NCBI GenBank assembly: GCA_019391515.1
Contig: JAHXQP010000030.1
Span: 186,001-250,000, forward strand
Direction of reading: 5' to 3'
Length of the DNA: 64,000 bases
Source: Clostridiaceae bacterium
GTDB taxonomy: Bacteria; Bacillota; Clostridia; Tissierellales; Sporanaerobacteraceae
In this document: positions 16,872 through 25,816 of the stretch, one piece after another
How the letters are laid out: each line of letters begins with the position of its first letter
Position numbering within the stretch: the first letter of the stretch is position 1
The notes under the pieces: generated by a model
What the model was told of the DNA's origin: nothing
Seen by the model: only the letters and a program-made list of their open reading frames with translations
Databases searched by the model: none
Position numbers and translations under genes: made by a program

Positions 16872-17426
16872 ATGGAATCAATAGATATTATGATTAAAGA
16901 ACATGAGAATATTAGAAGGATGTTAAAAGTTATAAGAAAATATTCCTATAAAGTACTTCTTAATGAGAAAATAGATTATGATGACTTTTATAAAATAATC
17001 GATTTTATCCGAAACTATGCAGATAAACACCATCATATGAAAGAAGAAAATATATTGTTTGCAGTAATGGGTGAAAGATTTGAAAAACTAGCTAATAATG
17101 GCCCTATTACAGGTATGCTTATTGAACATGATTTAGGAAGACTTTATATTTTAAATTTAGAAGAAGCTTTAAAAGAATATAAAGAAGTCAATGATGAAAA
17201 AAGACTGGATATAATAGCTAATGCTATTTCTTATTCAGACTTATTGTATAGACATACGGAAAAAGAAAATACAGCATTGTATAAGCTTGCGGAAAATATC
17301 CTACCTACCGAAAGTAAAAACAGAGTAGATGAAAAATGTAAAGAAGTTGAGATAAAAGCTAATAGAGAAAGAATACAAAAAAAATACTTAAATATACTAA
17401 AAGAACTGGAGAATAAAGTAAACTAA
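16872..17426 (+). CDS. Hemerythrin HHE domain protein
   Basis: A 184-residue single-domain hemerythrin-like protein. Likely di-iron ligands lie in IMIKEHENIRRML (residues about 7-19), YADKHHHMKEENILF (about 54-68), LIEHDLGRLY and LLYRHTEKENTALY. Such proteins bind oxygen or NO at a di-iron centre, or act like the YtfE/ScdA family in repair of damaged iron centres. It is divergent from fprA. A long hairpin that overlaps its stop codon ends the transcript. Confidence 0.88.
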   Translation: MESIDIMIKEHENIRRMLKVIRKYSYKVLLNEKIDYDDFYKIIDFIRNYADKHHHMKEENILFAVMGERFEKLANNGPITGMLIEHDLGRLYILNLEEALKEYKEVNDEKRLDIIANAISYSDLLYRHTEKENTALYKLAENILPTESKNRVDEKCKEVEIKANRERIQKKYLNILKELENKVN

Positions 17427-17458
17427 AAGCCCTTGAACAAGGGCTTTTAGTTTACTTT
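17415..17458 (+). terminator. Long terminator after the hemerythrin gene
   Basis: A 21-bp perfect stem with arms ending AGCCCTTG/CAAGGGCT and a 2-base centre, overlapping the stop codon, with T-rich arms. Confidence 0.88.
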
Positions 17459-17575
17459 TAGATATAATAGAACTAATAATTTAGGATTCTTGATAGATTT
17501 ACTTTTTTCATTACGAAGTATTAGGTGAAGAGGTAAAATCTACATGTAGAAATAAGGCCTAAAGAAGGTGATTTT

Positions 17576-18142
17576 TTGAGGATAACAGAAGAAAATTTCA
17601 TTGAACAGATGAAAAAAAGAAATGAGAAAGCTTTGGAATATGTAATAGACAATTATGCTTGGATTCTCAAAACAGTTTTAAAAAAGCACCTCTTCAATCT
17701 CGAGAATCTTTATGAAGAATGTATGAATGATTGTCTACTTGCTATATGGAACAATATTCAATACTATAATCCTGAAAAATCCAGTTTTAAGAATTGGGTA
17801 GCAGGAATAGCAAAATATAAATCCATTGATTATATGAGAAAATACTTAAGGGATTTAGATAATAAAAACATAGACGATATCATTCTTGCTTCCGAGGATA
17901 ATCCTATTAAAGAAGTTTTATCTAATGAAATTAGCATAGAAACTAAGAAAATGCTCCATAGTCTATCAGAAGAAGATAGGGAGATTTTTAAAAAATTATA
18001 CTTTGAAGAAAAAAATATGGATGAAATCTCTAAAGAAACAGGACTTAGTAAATCTATTTTATATAACAGACTTTCAAGAGGAAAAAAGAAGATGCGAGAA
18101 AATATTAGTATGGAAGGAGAATATGAAAATGAAAGAATCTAA
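17576..18142 (+). CDS. ECF-type RNA polymerase sigma factor
   Basis: A 188-residue sigma-70 family factor with region 2 (YEECMNDCLLAIWNNIQYYNPEKSSFKNWVAGIAKYKSIDYMRK, residues about 46-90) and region 4 (LSEEDREIFKKLYFEEKNMDEISKETGLSKSILYNRLSRGK). It directs transcription of a small regulon, probably including its own operon. The start is TTG with AAGGTG about 7 bases upstream. Its stop overlaps the next gene by 20 bases, and that gene encodes a single-pass membrane protein, the usual place for an anti-sigma factor. Confidence 0.9.
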   Translation: MRITEENFIEQMKKRNEKALEYVIDNYAWILKTVLKKHLFNLENLYEECMNDCLLAIWNNIQYYNPEKSSFKNWVAGIAKYKSIDYMRKYLRDLDNKNIDDIILASEDNPIKEVLSNEISIETKKMLHSLSEEDREIFKKLYFEEKNMDEISKETGLSKSILYNRLSRGKKKMRENISMEGEYENERI

Positions 18143-19202
18143 AAATATTTACACTCTCCTAAATGAAATGGAAATTAATATAGATGGTTATGAAAAAGAA
18201 GTATTAAACGACATGGAAAAACAAAAGTTAAAGAATAATTTTAAACGAAGCCTTAAGAAAAAGTTTAACTTTAAAAAATTTGGTACTATTGCAGCTGCTT
18301 TATTAATATCAATAGGCATCTTTAGCCAAACAACTATGGGAAAATCTGTATATGCTAATGCTGAATCAAAAGTTTCAGAAATAACTTATTCTATAGGAAA
18401 AGCTTTAGGTTTTAAGAAAAATATTGAACCATATACAAATGTAATTGGTGAAGTTAAAGAAGATAAAGGTATAGAAGTTAAATTAAATGAAGTAATTATA
18501 GATAAAGATGAATTGATTCTTTCTACAATAGTATATATGGATAGAACTGTAGATGGATTAGACTTTGATTTTGACATTTATATAGACGGGAAAAAAACAG
18601 AGCGTCCTGGTGGAGGTGGAGATCTTAAAAAAATTGATGACTCCAAAAATATATTTTTCAATATTGCCTACACTAATATAAAAGAACTCAATACCACAAA
18701 AAATATGGATATAAAAATTGTACTAAACAACTTAAATTATAATATAGGTACTTCTATGGATAATATAGTTGGAGAATGGGTGTTCGAGTTTAATGCAAAT
18801 GGTGCTGAACTTGCAAAAAATACTTATACCTTTCCATTAGACTATTCATTTAATATAGGTGAAAAAAAATATATTCTAGAGGAATTCAGATCTAACCCAA
18901 TGGGCCAAAAAATATTTGGAAAAATAGAAAATGATTTCGGAGACCATTATATTATATTAGAAGGATATGATGATTTAGGAAATAAAGTTAGCTTCTCCTC
19001 AACTAGCGAGTCACAAGATGATAATTTGAATTTAACAAATTTAATATTTGAATATGATGAGGATCAACTCTCTGATGAAGCTAAATACATTACCCTAACT
19101 CCCTATGCTTCAAAACCAGTTCCAATCGGCGGAAACGAAGATGATCCCAAATATGCTCCTGAATCAGTTGGTGAAGAATTTACAATATTCTTAGACAAGT
19201 AA
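18123..19202 (+). CDS. DUF4179 membrane protein, likely anti-sigma factor
   Basis: A 359-residue protein with a short cytoplasmic N-terminus (about 55 residues, charged), one membrane segment (GTIAAALLISIGIF, about 57-72) and a large extracellular part. That part contains the DUF4179 region (KKNIEPYTNVIGEVKEDKGIEVKLNEV) and a second beta-rich domain. The ATG at 18123 follows GGAAGGAG and lies inside the sigma-factor gene, so translation is coupled. DUF4179 proteins typically hold their ECF sigma factor at the membrane until a signal arrives; the signal here is unknown. Confidence 0.85.
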   Translation: MKMKESKNIYTLLNEMEINIDGYEKEVLNDMEKQKLKNNFKRSLKKKFNFKKFGTIAAALLISIGIFSQTTMGKSVYANAESKVSEITYSIGKALGFKKNIEPYTNVIGEVKEDKGIEVKLNEVIIDKDELILSTIVYMDRTVDGLDFDFDIYIDGKKTERPGGGGDLKKIDDSKNIFFNIAYTNIKELNTTKNMDIKIVLNNLNYNIGTSMDNIVGEWVFEFNANGAELAKNTYTFPLDYSFNIGEKKYILEEFRSNPMGQKIFGKIENDFGDHYIILEGYDDLGNKVSFSSTSESQDDNLNLTNLIFEYDEDQLSDEAKYITLTPYASKPVPIGGNEDDPKYAPESVGEEFTIFLDK

Positions 19203-19208
19203 AACATA

Positions 19209-19243
19209 AAAAGTCCACTTATATTCCTTATAAGTGGACTTTC
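19209..19243. terminator. Terminator between the DUF4179 gene and hcp
   Basis: AAAAGTCCACTTATA with TATAAGTGGACTTT, a 14-bp stem between convergent genes. Confidence 0.88.
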
Positions 19244-19247
19244 TCAT

Positions 19248-20900
19248 CTATGCTTCTAAGAACATCTTCATATCATCTTCTACATTTGTTATTCCACCAA
19301 TTCCAAAGTTTTCAACCAATACATTTACTACATTTGGTGAAAGGAATGCTGGTAGAGTTGGTCCTAGATGAATATCTTTCACACCTAGGTATAATAGTGC
19401 TAACAATACTATTACAGCTTTTTGTTCATACCAAGCTATATTGTATGCTATTGGAAGATCATTTACATCTTCTAATTCAAATATTTCTTTTAGTTTAAGA
19501 GCTATAACAGCTAGTGAATATGAGTCATTACATTGTCCAGCGTCTAATACCCTTGGTATTCCATTTATATCTCCTAAATTCAATTTGTTGTATTTATATT
19601 TAGCACATCCTGCTGTTAAAATAACTGTGTCTTTTGGAAGAGCTTTTGCAAAATCTGTGTAATAGTTTCTGCTCTTCATTCTTCCATCGCAACCTGCCAT
19701 TACAAAGAATTTCTTAATAGATCCTGTTTTAACTGCTTCTACTATTTGGTCTGCTAATGCAAATACTTGAGCATGAGCAAATCCTCCAACAATCTTTCCT
19801 TTTTCTATTTCAATAGGTGCTGGCAATCTTTTAGCATGTTCAATTATTTCTGAGAAGTCTTTTGCCTTTCCATCTACTCTATCAGGAATATGTTTGAATC
19901 CTGGATATCCTGATGAACCTGTTGTATATACTCTATCTGTATAGGATGCACTTGGTGGAACTATACAGTTAGTTGTAAATAATATTGGACCATTGAACTT
20001 TTCAAACTCTTCTTTTTGTTTCCACCATGCATTACCATAGTTTCCTACAAAATGATCATACTTTTTAAATGCTGGGTAGTAGTTAGCTGGCAACATTTCA
20101 CCATGAGTATAAACATCTACTCCAGTACCTTCTGTTTGTTTTAGTAGTTCTTCCATATCTTTTAAATCATGACCTGATATAAGTATTGCGGGGTTGTTTC
20201 TAACACCAATATTTACTTCAGTTATTTCTGGATTTCCATAAGTTGATGTATTAGCCTTATCAAGTAACGCCATTGTATCCACACCATATTTACCAGTTTC
20301 AAGTGTAAGTGCAACTAAATCATCTACAGTTAAGCTATCATCTAAAGTAGCAGCTAAAGCTTTTCTTATGAATTTAGCTACTTCTTTATCTTCATATCCT
20401 AGGTTCATGGCATGTTCTGCATAAGCTGCCATTCCCTTAACACCATAGGTAATTAATTCTCTTAAAGAACGAATATCTTCATTCTCCGTAGCTAAAACCC
20501 CTACTTCTTTACTACCAGCTTTAAATTCAATTTCATCTTTTGAATTAACTACAAATGTTGCAGGGTCTTTTAACTCTCCTAATTCAACACCTTTTTCTAT
20601 TAAAGTTGTCTTTAATTCATCTCTTAGTTTAAGAGCTTCTTTTATTTTTTCAAAGAATCTATCCTTATCAAAGTTTGCATTTGTTATTGTCATAAATAGT
20701 CCTTCTATAATAAATCTATCTAAACCAGACATTTTAAACCCAGTTTCATCTGCTTTTACGCCTAGTACTGAAATACCTTTTATTGCATATATCATTAAAT
20801 CCTGAAGTTGGGCTAATTCTGCTGTTTTACCACATACTCCGACTTTTGTACAGCCTTTTCCTCCAGCTGTTTCTTGACATTGATAACAAAACATACTCAT
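19248..20900 (-). CDS. hcp: Hydroxylamine reductase / hybrid-cluster protein
   Basis: The 550-residue hybrid-cluster protein reduces hydroxylamine to ammonia and acts as an NO reductase and S-nitrosylase in nitrosative stress. The N-terminal cysteines C5, C8, C17 and C23 (C-x2-C-x8-C-x5-C) bind a 4Fe cluster, the pattern of strict anaerobes. Later [45 protein letters not shown] and [16 protein letters not shown] supply hybrid-cluster ligands. It is preceded by GGGGGAG and by an HcpR palindrome at 20964-20979. No Hcr reductase gene is adjacent; the electron donor may be a ferredoxin. Confidence 0.96.
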   Translation of the reverse strand: MSMFCYQCQETAGGKGCTKVGVCGKTAELAQLQDLMIYAIKGISVLGVKADETGFKMSGLDRFIIEGLFMTITNANFDKDRFFEKIKEALKLRDELKTTLIEKGVELGELKDPATFVVNSKDEIEFKAGSKEVGVLATENEDIRSLRELITYGVKGMAAYAEHAMNLGYEDKEVAKFIRKALAATLDDSLTVDDLVALTLETGKYGVDTMALLDKANTSTYGNPEITEVNIGVRNNPAILISGHDLKDMEELLKQTEGTGVDVYTHGEMLPANYYPAFKKYDHFVGNYGNAWWKQKEEFEKFNGPILFTTNCIVPPSASYTDRVYTTGSSGYPGFKHIPDRVDGKAKDFSEIIEHAKRLPAPIEIEKGKIVGGFAHAQVFALADQIVEAVKTGSIKKFFVMAGCDGRMKSRNYYTDFAKALPKDTVILTAGCAKYKYNKLNLGDINGIPRVLDAGQCNDSYSLAVIALKLKEIFELEDVNDLPIAYNIAWYEQKAVIVLLALLYLGVKDIHLGPTLPAFLSPNVVNVLVENFGIGGITNVEDDMKMFLEA

Positions 20901-20963
20901 TATTTACTCCCCCTTAAATTTTTCTTTCTGTAATCTATACTACTACAGTCCACATTAATTTTC

Positions 20964-20979
20964 GGTAACATAGGTTACC
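20964..20979 (-). promoter_or_regulatory. HcpR operator upstream of hcp
   Basis: GGTAAC-ATAG-GTTACC (plus strand) is centred 32 bases from a TAGTAT (20937-20942) usable as a -10, the geometry of a class II activator site at about -41.5. It falls between the zinc-ribbon gene and hcp, so hcp has its own HcpR-driven promoter. Confidence 0.75.
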
Positions 20980-20992
20980 TATTATCAAATTT

Positions 20993-21238
20993 TTAATAAT
21001 CAATTCCTGCTGGCATAATATTATCTGGATCAAATGCATGACAAGGTGTAACTGCATATACCATACTGCATTTTGGACATTTCTCTTCAAAATGTATCAT
21101 TTCAAATTCTTTCCCACATTCGGAACATTTCTTTATTATTGGTACAGGCATAAATTGTTTGTCAAAGCCCATTTGTCTCACTTTATCAGCAACTTGTTTT
21201 CCATTTTCAAAACTTCCTGAACAACCTTCATGGGACAT
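20993..21238 (-). CDS. Small zinc-ribbon protein of the HcpR cassette
   Basis: An 81-residue protein with a treble-clef-like pair C38-x2-C41 and C54-x2-C57 (KKCSECGKEF ... EEKCPKCSMV), plus C6 and C66. It probably binds zinc or iron. It is the last gene of the HcpR-controlled cassette and is followed directly by hcp. I do not recognise a characterised family. It could be a metal or cluster carrier for the neighbouring GTPase/ATPase, or part of Hcp maturation; both are inference. Confidence 0.7.
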   Translation of the reverse strand: MSHEGCSGSFENGKQVADKVRQMGFDKQFMPVPIIKKCSECGKEFEMIHFEEKCPKCSMVYAVTPCHAFDPDNIMPAGIDY

Positions 21239-21257
21239 ATAAAAAACCTCCTTCTAT

Positions 21258-22277
21258 TTAAAAAATATTTATATTTAATTCTTCTCCATTTCTAAGGCTA
21301 TTTCTCATACCTTGAATGGTTTTATCCATTTCTTCCAACTCTAATAAAATTTTCTTTTCTTCCATATTGGTCTCTATAACTTTGTCTATACCGCCATTCT
21401 TTATTACAATCCTTCTATCAGCCATCAGTGCTAAAATTGGATCATGGGTAGCCATTAGAACTATTTTGTCACTACTTACTAAAAGATTTAATGCCTTTTT
21501 CCTGTCAATGCCTGCATTTTCAATTTCATCTATTAAAACTATGGGTGAAGAACTTAAAATTGCTGTATCTGCTATCATCAATGCTCTTGATTGTCCTCCA
21601 CTTAAACTGGTTATAGGAGTATCTAAATTAAACTTTTCTCCTGCTAAATTATTAGCTGCTTCTATTATGTTCTTTATTACCTCATCTTCATTCTCTACCA
21701 TTCTACTTTTAGCATGAAGCTCTAAAAATTCACTTACAGTCAAATCCATTACAAAATTCATGTTTTGTGAAAGCTGAGCCACAAGTTTATTGTTAGAAGA
21801 AAATCTCCATTTTTTATCTGGTATTTCATCATTGATAAGAATAGTTCTACCAGTTGGAGTATCATTTTGAGCCGCCCATTCAATATCTGCAAGTAATCTA
21901 CTTTTCCCTGAACCTGTAGGACCTACAATAGAAATAATATCCCCCTTATTAACAGTTATCTCTTCAAATCTTTCTTTACATCCACTTTTATCTTTTCCTG
22001 CCAATATAGTTAATGACTCTACAGCTTTTTCCTCTTTAATCCCTAAAAACTCTATCATTTGCTCTATATATTCTAAAAGACCTTCCATAAGCTTTTCAGT
22101 ATCAATTGCCCATTCTTCTATATCCTCTTCTGAAAAATGGTCTAAATATTCTTTAAAAGTTTCATCTTCAAATCCTTCAATATCCAATTTGTTATCAGAA
22201 AAATAATTTATTATAAAAGGATATTTCTCCTGCAACTCTTTTATTGAAATAGAGCTTATTATTTTATTATCTGTCAT
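21258..22277 (-). CDS. ABC-type ATPase with ScdA-N-like N-terminus (no permease nearby)
   Basis: A 339-residue protein. Residues about 1-75 resemble the small helical DUF1858/ScdA N-terminal module (SISIKELQEKYPFIINYFSD ... FKEYLDHFSEED). Residues about 95-330 form an ABC ATPase with Walker A GPTGSGKSRLL, signature LSGGQSRALMIAD, Walker B IVLIDEIENAG and H-loop LMATHD. No membrane subunit is encoded in the cassette, so this may not be a transporter. I chose ATG 22277, 6 bases after AGGTG, overlapping the GTPase gene by 11 bases. It lies downstream of an HcpR site together with a binding-protein-like partner and a GTPase. Confidence 0.78.
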   Translation of the reverse strand: MTDNKIISSISIKELQEKYPFIINYFSDNKLDIEGFEDETFKEYLDHFSEEDIEEWAIDTEKLMEGLLEYIEQMIEFLGIKEEKAVESLTILAGKDKSGCKERFEEITVNKGDIISIVGPTGSGKSRLLADIEWAAQNDTPTGRTILINDEIPDKKWRFSSNNKLVAQLSQNMNFVMDLTVSEFLELHAKSRMVENEDEVIKNIIEAANNLAGEKFNLDTPITSLSGGQSRALMIADTAILSSSPIVLIDEIENAGIDRKKALNLLVSSDKIVLMATHDPILALMADRRIVIKNGGIDKVIETNMEEKKILLELEEMDKTIQGMRNSLRNGEELNINIF

Positions 22278-22971
22278 CTTCATCACCTAATTTCATCTTT
22301 CTTACATTACCCATTTGATAGTCCTCACCTATTCTTGTTTCACCTAAGCAATAGGAACATAATGCTGAAGGCATAGGGAATTTAAGTTTCTTGCCTTTTA
22401 CAGTATCAATTTCTTCATTTTCATCATATACAAGAGTACTCAACTCATAAGCTCCTTGACCAGTAAGACCATTGATATGGATTGTTACTGCTTTTGGATT
22501 TACAGAGTTTACCCTAGATGAAAATACCTCCCTTTCTGCTTGAGATACTATGTCTCCTTTTGTTATTACAACAATATCTGCAGATTTTAACATAGGACCT
22601 ATTTTTTTAGGAGTATTTATGCCGCTTAAATTATCAATAACGCAAATAGATTTAATATCTTGAATATAAGGTGAACATCTATTGCATAATCCAGCACTTT
22701 CTGTGATTAAAAAGTCTAAATTAAGTTTTTTACCCCATTGAACTACTTCCTCTATATTGCTTACAAAGAAATGATCTGGACATAGTGAACCTGAAAGTCC
22801 CTTCCTTACTGGTACTCCCGCTTTTTCATATAGGATATCGTCATCTGTATATAGACAATCAAATTTAACTACCCCTACAGAAATACCTCTTTGTTTTAAT
22901 GCTTCAATAGTTTTTAATATTACCGAGGTCTTTCCAGATGATGGTGGCCCCGAAAATGTTGCTATATTCAT
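22267..22971 (-). CDS. GTPase/NTPase of the metallochaperone (UreG/HypB-like) type
   Basis: A 234-residue P-loop protein with G1 loop SGPPSSGKTS at residues 7-16, a DFLITESAGLCNRC segment in place of the switch/Walker B region, and VITKGD as the G4-like motif. The motif set recalls SIMIBI-class metallochaperone GTPases (UreG, HypB, CobW). Two cysteine pairs, LCNRC and a C-terminal LCSYC, could bind metal. I chose ATG 22971, 8 bases after GGGG. It sits between the binding-protein-like gene and the ABC ATPase in the HcpR cassette. Delivery of a metal or cluster to Hcp or another enzyme is a plausible but untested role. Confidence 0.75.
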   Translation of the reverse strand: MNIATFSGPPSSGKTSVILKTIEALKQRGISVGVVKFDCLYTDDDILYEKAGVPVRKGLSGSLCPDHFFVSNIEEVVQWGKKLNLDFLITESAGLCNRCSPYIQDIKSICVIDNLSGINTPKKIGPMLKSADIVVITKGDIVSQAEREVFSSRVNSVNPKAVTIHINGLTGQGAYELSTLVYDENEEIDTVKGKKLKFPMPSALCSYCLGETRIGEDYQMGNVRKMKLGDEDDR

Positions 22972-22982
22972 AAATATCACCC

Positions 22983-24212
22983 CTAAATTGATTCATTAAA
23001 TATCTTTTCACATAATTTTATCTCTTCACCAATATCATTTTCATTTATATAATCCCATCCAAGCCACATATATTTATTTTCTTCCCCTACCATATTATCT
23101 ACTTCTGGGTTAGTACTTGGAAATCTGCCATTGTGAGCTAATATCTCTCCTATTTGTTTTGATGCAAAGAAATCTACAAAAGGTTTTATTTCCTTTTCCT
23201 TAGATTTTTTAGTAAGCAAAAATATTGGACTGATAATTGCCCCATCAGAAGGCCAAACCGCTACCATAGGGCCACCTTCCTTAGTCATCTTCGTGAAAAA
23301 GTAAGGCATTATAGTCACTACTGGTCTTTCCATTTTCTTCATATGGGATTTAACCATTTCAGATGGATGCATACTTTTTAATAAAGATTTTCCTAATCTT
23401 TTAACCCCATCTTCTCCATATCTCTTGTGTATATTTAAAAGAATAGCATTGAAAAGATCAAAATCCCCTATAGGCAAACTAACCTTATTTTCAAATTCTT
23501 CATTCAACATATCTTCCCAACTCTTTGGTAGCTCTCTACCATTTAGTTCCTCTGTATTTATAAGGAAAACTGCTGGTACTACACCAATTATTGAATATTG
23601 ATTATCTGGATCTTTAAGGTCTACATATTCATTATCAAAATCAGTATTTAATCTACTAAATCCCGTCATATCTTTAAATACATCTTTAGCTTTAAATTTT
23701 CCCATTAAGTCTTTATCAAAGAATAAATCGAAACCAGCAGATATAAATATATCTGATATATCCTCTTCTGATTCTGCCTCTTCTAAAGATTCTTTTAACC
23801 AGTCTATCCCACTTGAAGCAGCCTTCAATTCATAATCTACAGAAATATCTAGATTATCTTTTTCATTATCCATCCATTTATTAAAAGAATCCATAAGTGG
23901 GATCCTCACAGGACACGGAAGCACTCCATCAATTCTAATATCTGCTTCTTTATTTTCACTTTTTTGAACCAAAGTTTCATCTACTATATTTTTCTTTTCT
24001 TCAATTATTTCTATAAGTCTATCTGTGAAGGTTCCTACATTTATCTTCTTCATAGATAATGCTGTTTCTAAAGAAATTGCCTTTCCTAAAGTCTTTCTTT
24101 TATCTTCATCTTTCATATCTTCAAAACCAATTGAAATAAACAAACTTAGTGTTTCTGGATACTTTTTTACAATATCATATAGTGAATCCTTTATATCAAA
24201 ATATTTATTCAT
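22983..24212 (-). CDS. DUF1858 domain fused to a periplasmic-binding-like domain, no signal peptide
   Basis: This 409-residue protein begins with a DUF1858-like module (residues about 1-72: SLYDIVKKYPETLSLFISIGF ... LGKAISLETALS). A type 1/2 solute-binding fold of the iron-transporter kind follows (about 95-409: VLPCPVRIPLMDSFNKWM, FISAGFDLFFDKD, FLINTEELNGRELPKSWEDML, GRFPSTNPEVDN). There is no signal peptide or lipobox, so the binding domain should stay in the cytoplasm, which is unusual. It is first in the HcpR-controlled cassette and carries AGGTTAG upstream. The fusion suggests cytosolic capture or handling of a small ligand or metal complex; the ligand is unknown. Confidence 0.78.
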   Translation of the reverse strand: MNKYFDIKDSLYDIVKKYPETLSLFISIGFEDMKDEDKRKTLGKAISLETALSMKKINVGTFTDRLIEIIEEKKNIVDETLVQKSENKEADIRIDGVLPCPVRIPLMDSFNKWMDNEKDNLDISVDYELKAASSGIDWLKESLEEAESEEDISDIFISAGFDLFFDKDLMGKFKAKDVFKDMTGFSRLNTDFDNEYVDLKDPDNQYSIIGVVPAVFLINTEELNGRELPKSWEDMLNEEFENKVSLPIGDFDLFNAILLNIHKRYGEDGVKRLGKSLLKSMHPSEMVKSHMKKMERPVVTIMPYFFTKMTKEGGPMVAVWPSDGAIISPIFLLTKKSKEKEIKPFVDFFASKQIGEILAHNGRFPSTNPEVDNMVGEENKYMWLGWDYINENDIGEEIKLCEKIFNESI

Positions 24213-24291
24213 ATTTCTAACCTCCGAATCTACAATGTTAAGTTACTGCTTTTTTCTTAATAGTATTTTAACCTTAAAAGGGAAAAAAATC

Positions 24292-24307
24292 GGTAACTCA
24301 TGTTACC
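24292..24307 (-). promoter_or_regulatory. HcpR operator upstream of the unknown cassette
   Basis: GGTAAC-TCAT-GTTACC is centred 32 bases upstream of TAAAAT (24265-24270, minus strand), placing it at about -41.5, identical to the spacing at the permease operon. It marks the four-gene cassette as part of the HcpR regulon. Confidence 0.78.
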
Positions 24308-24393
24308 AAAATAGTAATGAGAATTAATTCATTAAAAATCTCATATAAATATATGACAAAAGTTTTATTTTTTTACATATTCGACTTTGCTTC

Positions 24394-24422
24394 TTTACAT
24401 TATTGGGATAAAGTATTATAAT
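24394..24422 (+). promoter_or_regulatory. Promoter of the antiporter-family gene
   Basis: TTTACA (24394-24399), a 17-base spacer and TATAAT (24417-24422), 32 bases before the start codon. Confidence 0.75.
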
Positions 24423-24454
24423 TAAAAAAATATCATATTTAAAGGGGGAATTTC

Positions 24455-25777
24455 ATGCTGTTAAATCCAGTAGTCTTATCTGTTATTGTAATGACTGTAC
24501 TATGCCTATTAAAGTTAAATGTTATACTGGCATTGATATTGGCAGCTCTTACTGGTGGATTAATCTCTGGAATGAATCTTACTGAAACCATGACTGTATT
24601 AATTGGAGGAATGGGTGGAAATGCTGAAACTGCTCTTAGTTATATTTTATTAGGTACACTAGCTGCAGCTATTAATAAAACAGGAGTAGCAAATCTTCTT
24701 GGAAAAAGTATATCTAATATTATTGATAACAGAAAATCATTATTAGTTCTTTTAATTGCTATTATAGCCTGCCTTTCTCAAAATTTAATTCCTGTTCATA
24801 TTGCCTTTATTCCAATACTTATTCCGCCTCTTATTGGTCTTATGAATAAATTAAATATTGACAGGAGAGCCGTTGCCTGTGCTCTTACCTTTGGACTAAA
24901 AGCTCCCTATGTAATGCTTCCCGTAGGATTTGGTCTTATTTTTCATAATATTATAAGGGATAATCTTATTGCCAACGGTATAAATGTAGTAACTGGAATG
25001 GTTTGGAAATCAATGTTGCTTCCAGGTATTGGAATGATCATAGGACTCCTAATAGCTATATTTATAAGCTATAAAAAACCTAGAGAATATAAAATAGTAG
25101 ATAATGTGTTTGAAAATAAAATTGCCAATGATTTAGAAGATGAAGAGCAATCTAATAACTCCAGTCGTAAACAAATTGCTGGACTCACAGGTGCTATTGT
25201 AGCCTTTATAGTACAAGTAATTACAGAATCTTTACCATTAGGAGCTATTGCTGGACTTATTATTATGCTAATACTTGGAGCTTTTAAATGGAGAGATATT
25301 GATAATTTAATGGGTGACGGTATTTTTATGATGAGCTTTATAGCTTTTGTAATGTTAGTTGCTTCAGGTTATGGAGCTGTTTTAAGGGAAACTGGTGGAG
25401 TAGAAACATTGGTAGAAGCTGCCACCGGCTTAATGGGAGGAAGTAAATTTATTGGAGCTCTTATAATGCTTTTTATAGGACTTATTGTTACTATGGGAAT
25501 TGGCACCTCTTTTGGAACTATTCCTATTATAGCTACTATATACGTTCCACTGGCTTCAGCATTAGGCTTTAGTCCAGCAGCTATTATTGCACTAGTAGGA
25601 ACTGCAGGAGCTTTGGGAGATGCAGGTTCTCCTGCTTCAGATAGCACTCTTGGACCTACGTCAGGACTAAATGTTGATGGCCAACATGACCACATTTGGG
25701 ATACCTGTGTTCCTACATTTTTACACTTCAATATTCCATTACTAATATTTGGAACAATAGCGGCTTTAGTATTATAG
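24455..25777 (+). CDS. Na+/H+ antiporter family transporter (COG2056, YuiF-like)
   Basis: A 440-residue protein with about 12 membrane segments. It belongs to the COG2056 branch of the NhaC/ion transporter superfamily, shown by CLSQNLIPVHIAFIPILIPPLIG, FGLKAPYVMLPVGFGLIFHNII and the C-terminal ALGDAGSPASDSTLGPTSGLNVDGQHDHIWDT, which is nearly invariant in this group. Family members are annotated as Na+/H+ antiporters or amino-acid transporters, and the true substrate is not established. It has its own consensus promoter and terminator and stands alone between the stress island and the formate dehydrogenase operon. Confidence 0.85.
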   Translation: MLLNPVVLSVIVMTVLCLLKLNVILALILAALTGGLISGMNLTETMTVLIGGMGGNAETALSYILLGTLAAAINKTGVANLLGKSISNIIDNRKSLLVLLIAIIACLSQNLIPVHIAFIPILIPPLIGLMNKLNIDRRAVACALTFGLKAPYVMLPVGFGLIFHNIIRDNLIANGINVVTGMVWKSMLLPGIGMIIGLLIAIFISYKKPREYKIVDNVFENKIANDLEDEEQSNNSSRKQIAGLTGAIVAFIVQVITESLPLGAIAGLIIMLILGAFKWRDIDNLMGDGIFMMSFIAFVMLVASGYGAVLRETGGVETLVEAATGLMGGSKFIGALIMLFIGLIVTMGIGTSFGTIPIIATIYVPLASALGFSPAAIIALVGTAGALGDAGSPASDSTLGPTSGLNVDGQHDHIWDTCVPTFLHFNIPLLIFGTIAALVL

Positions 25778-25786
25778 CTCTTCATA

Positions 25787-25816
25787 ACAAAAGCCCTCTT
25801 TTATGAGGGCTTTTGT
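25787..25816. terminator. Bidirectional terminator between the antiporter gene and the MOSC gene
   Basis: ACAAAAGCCCTC pairs with GAGGGCTTTTGT between convergent genes; it overlaps the 3' end of the MOSC gene. Confidence 0.9.
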
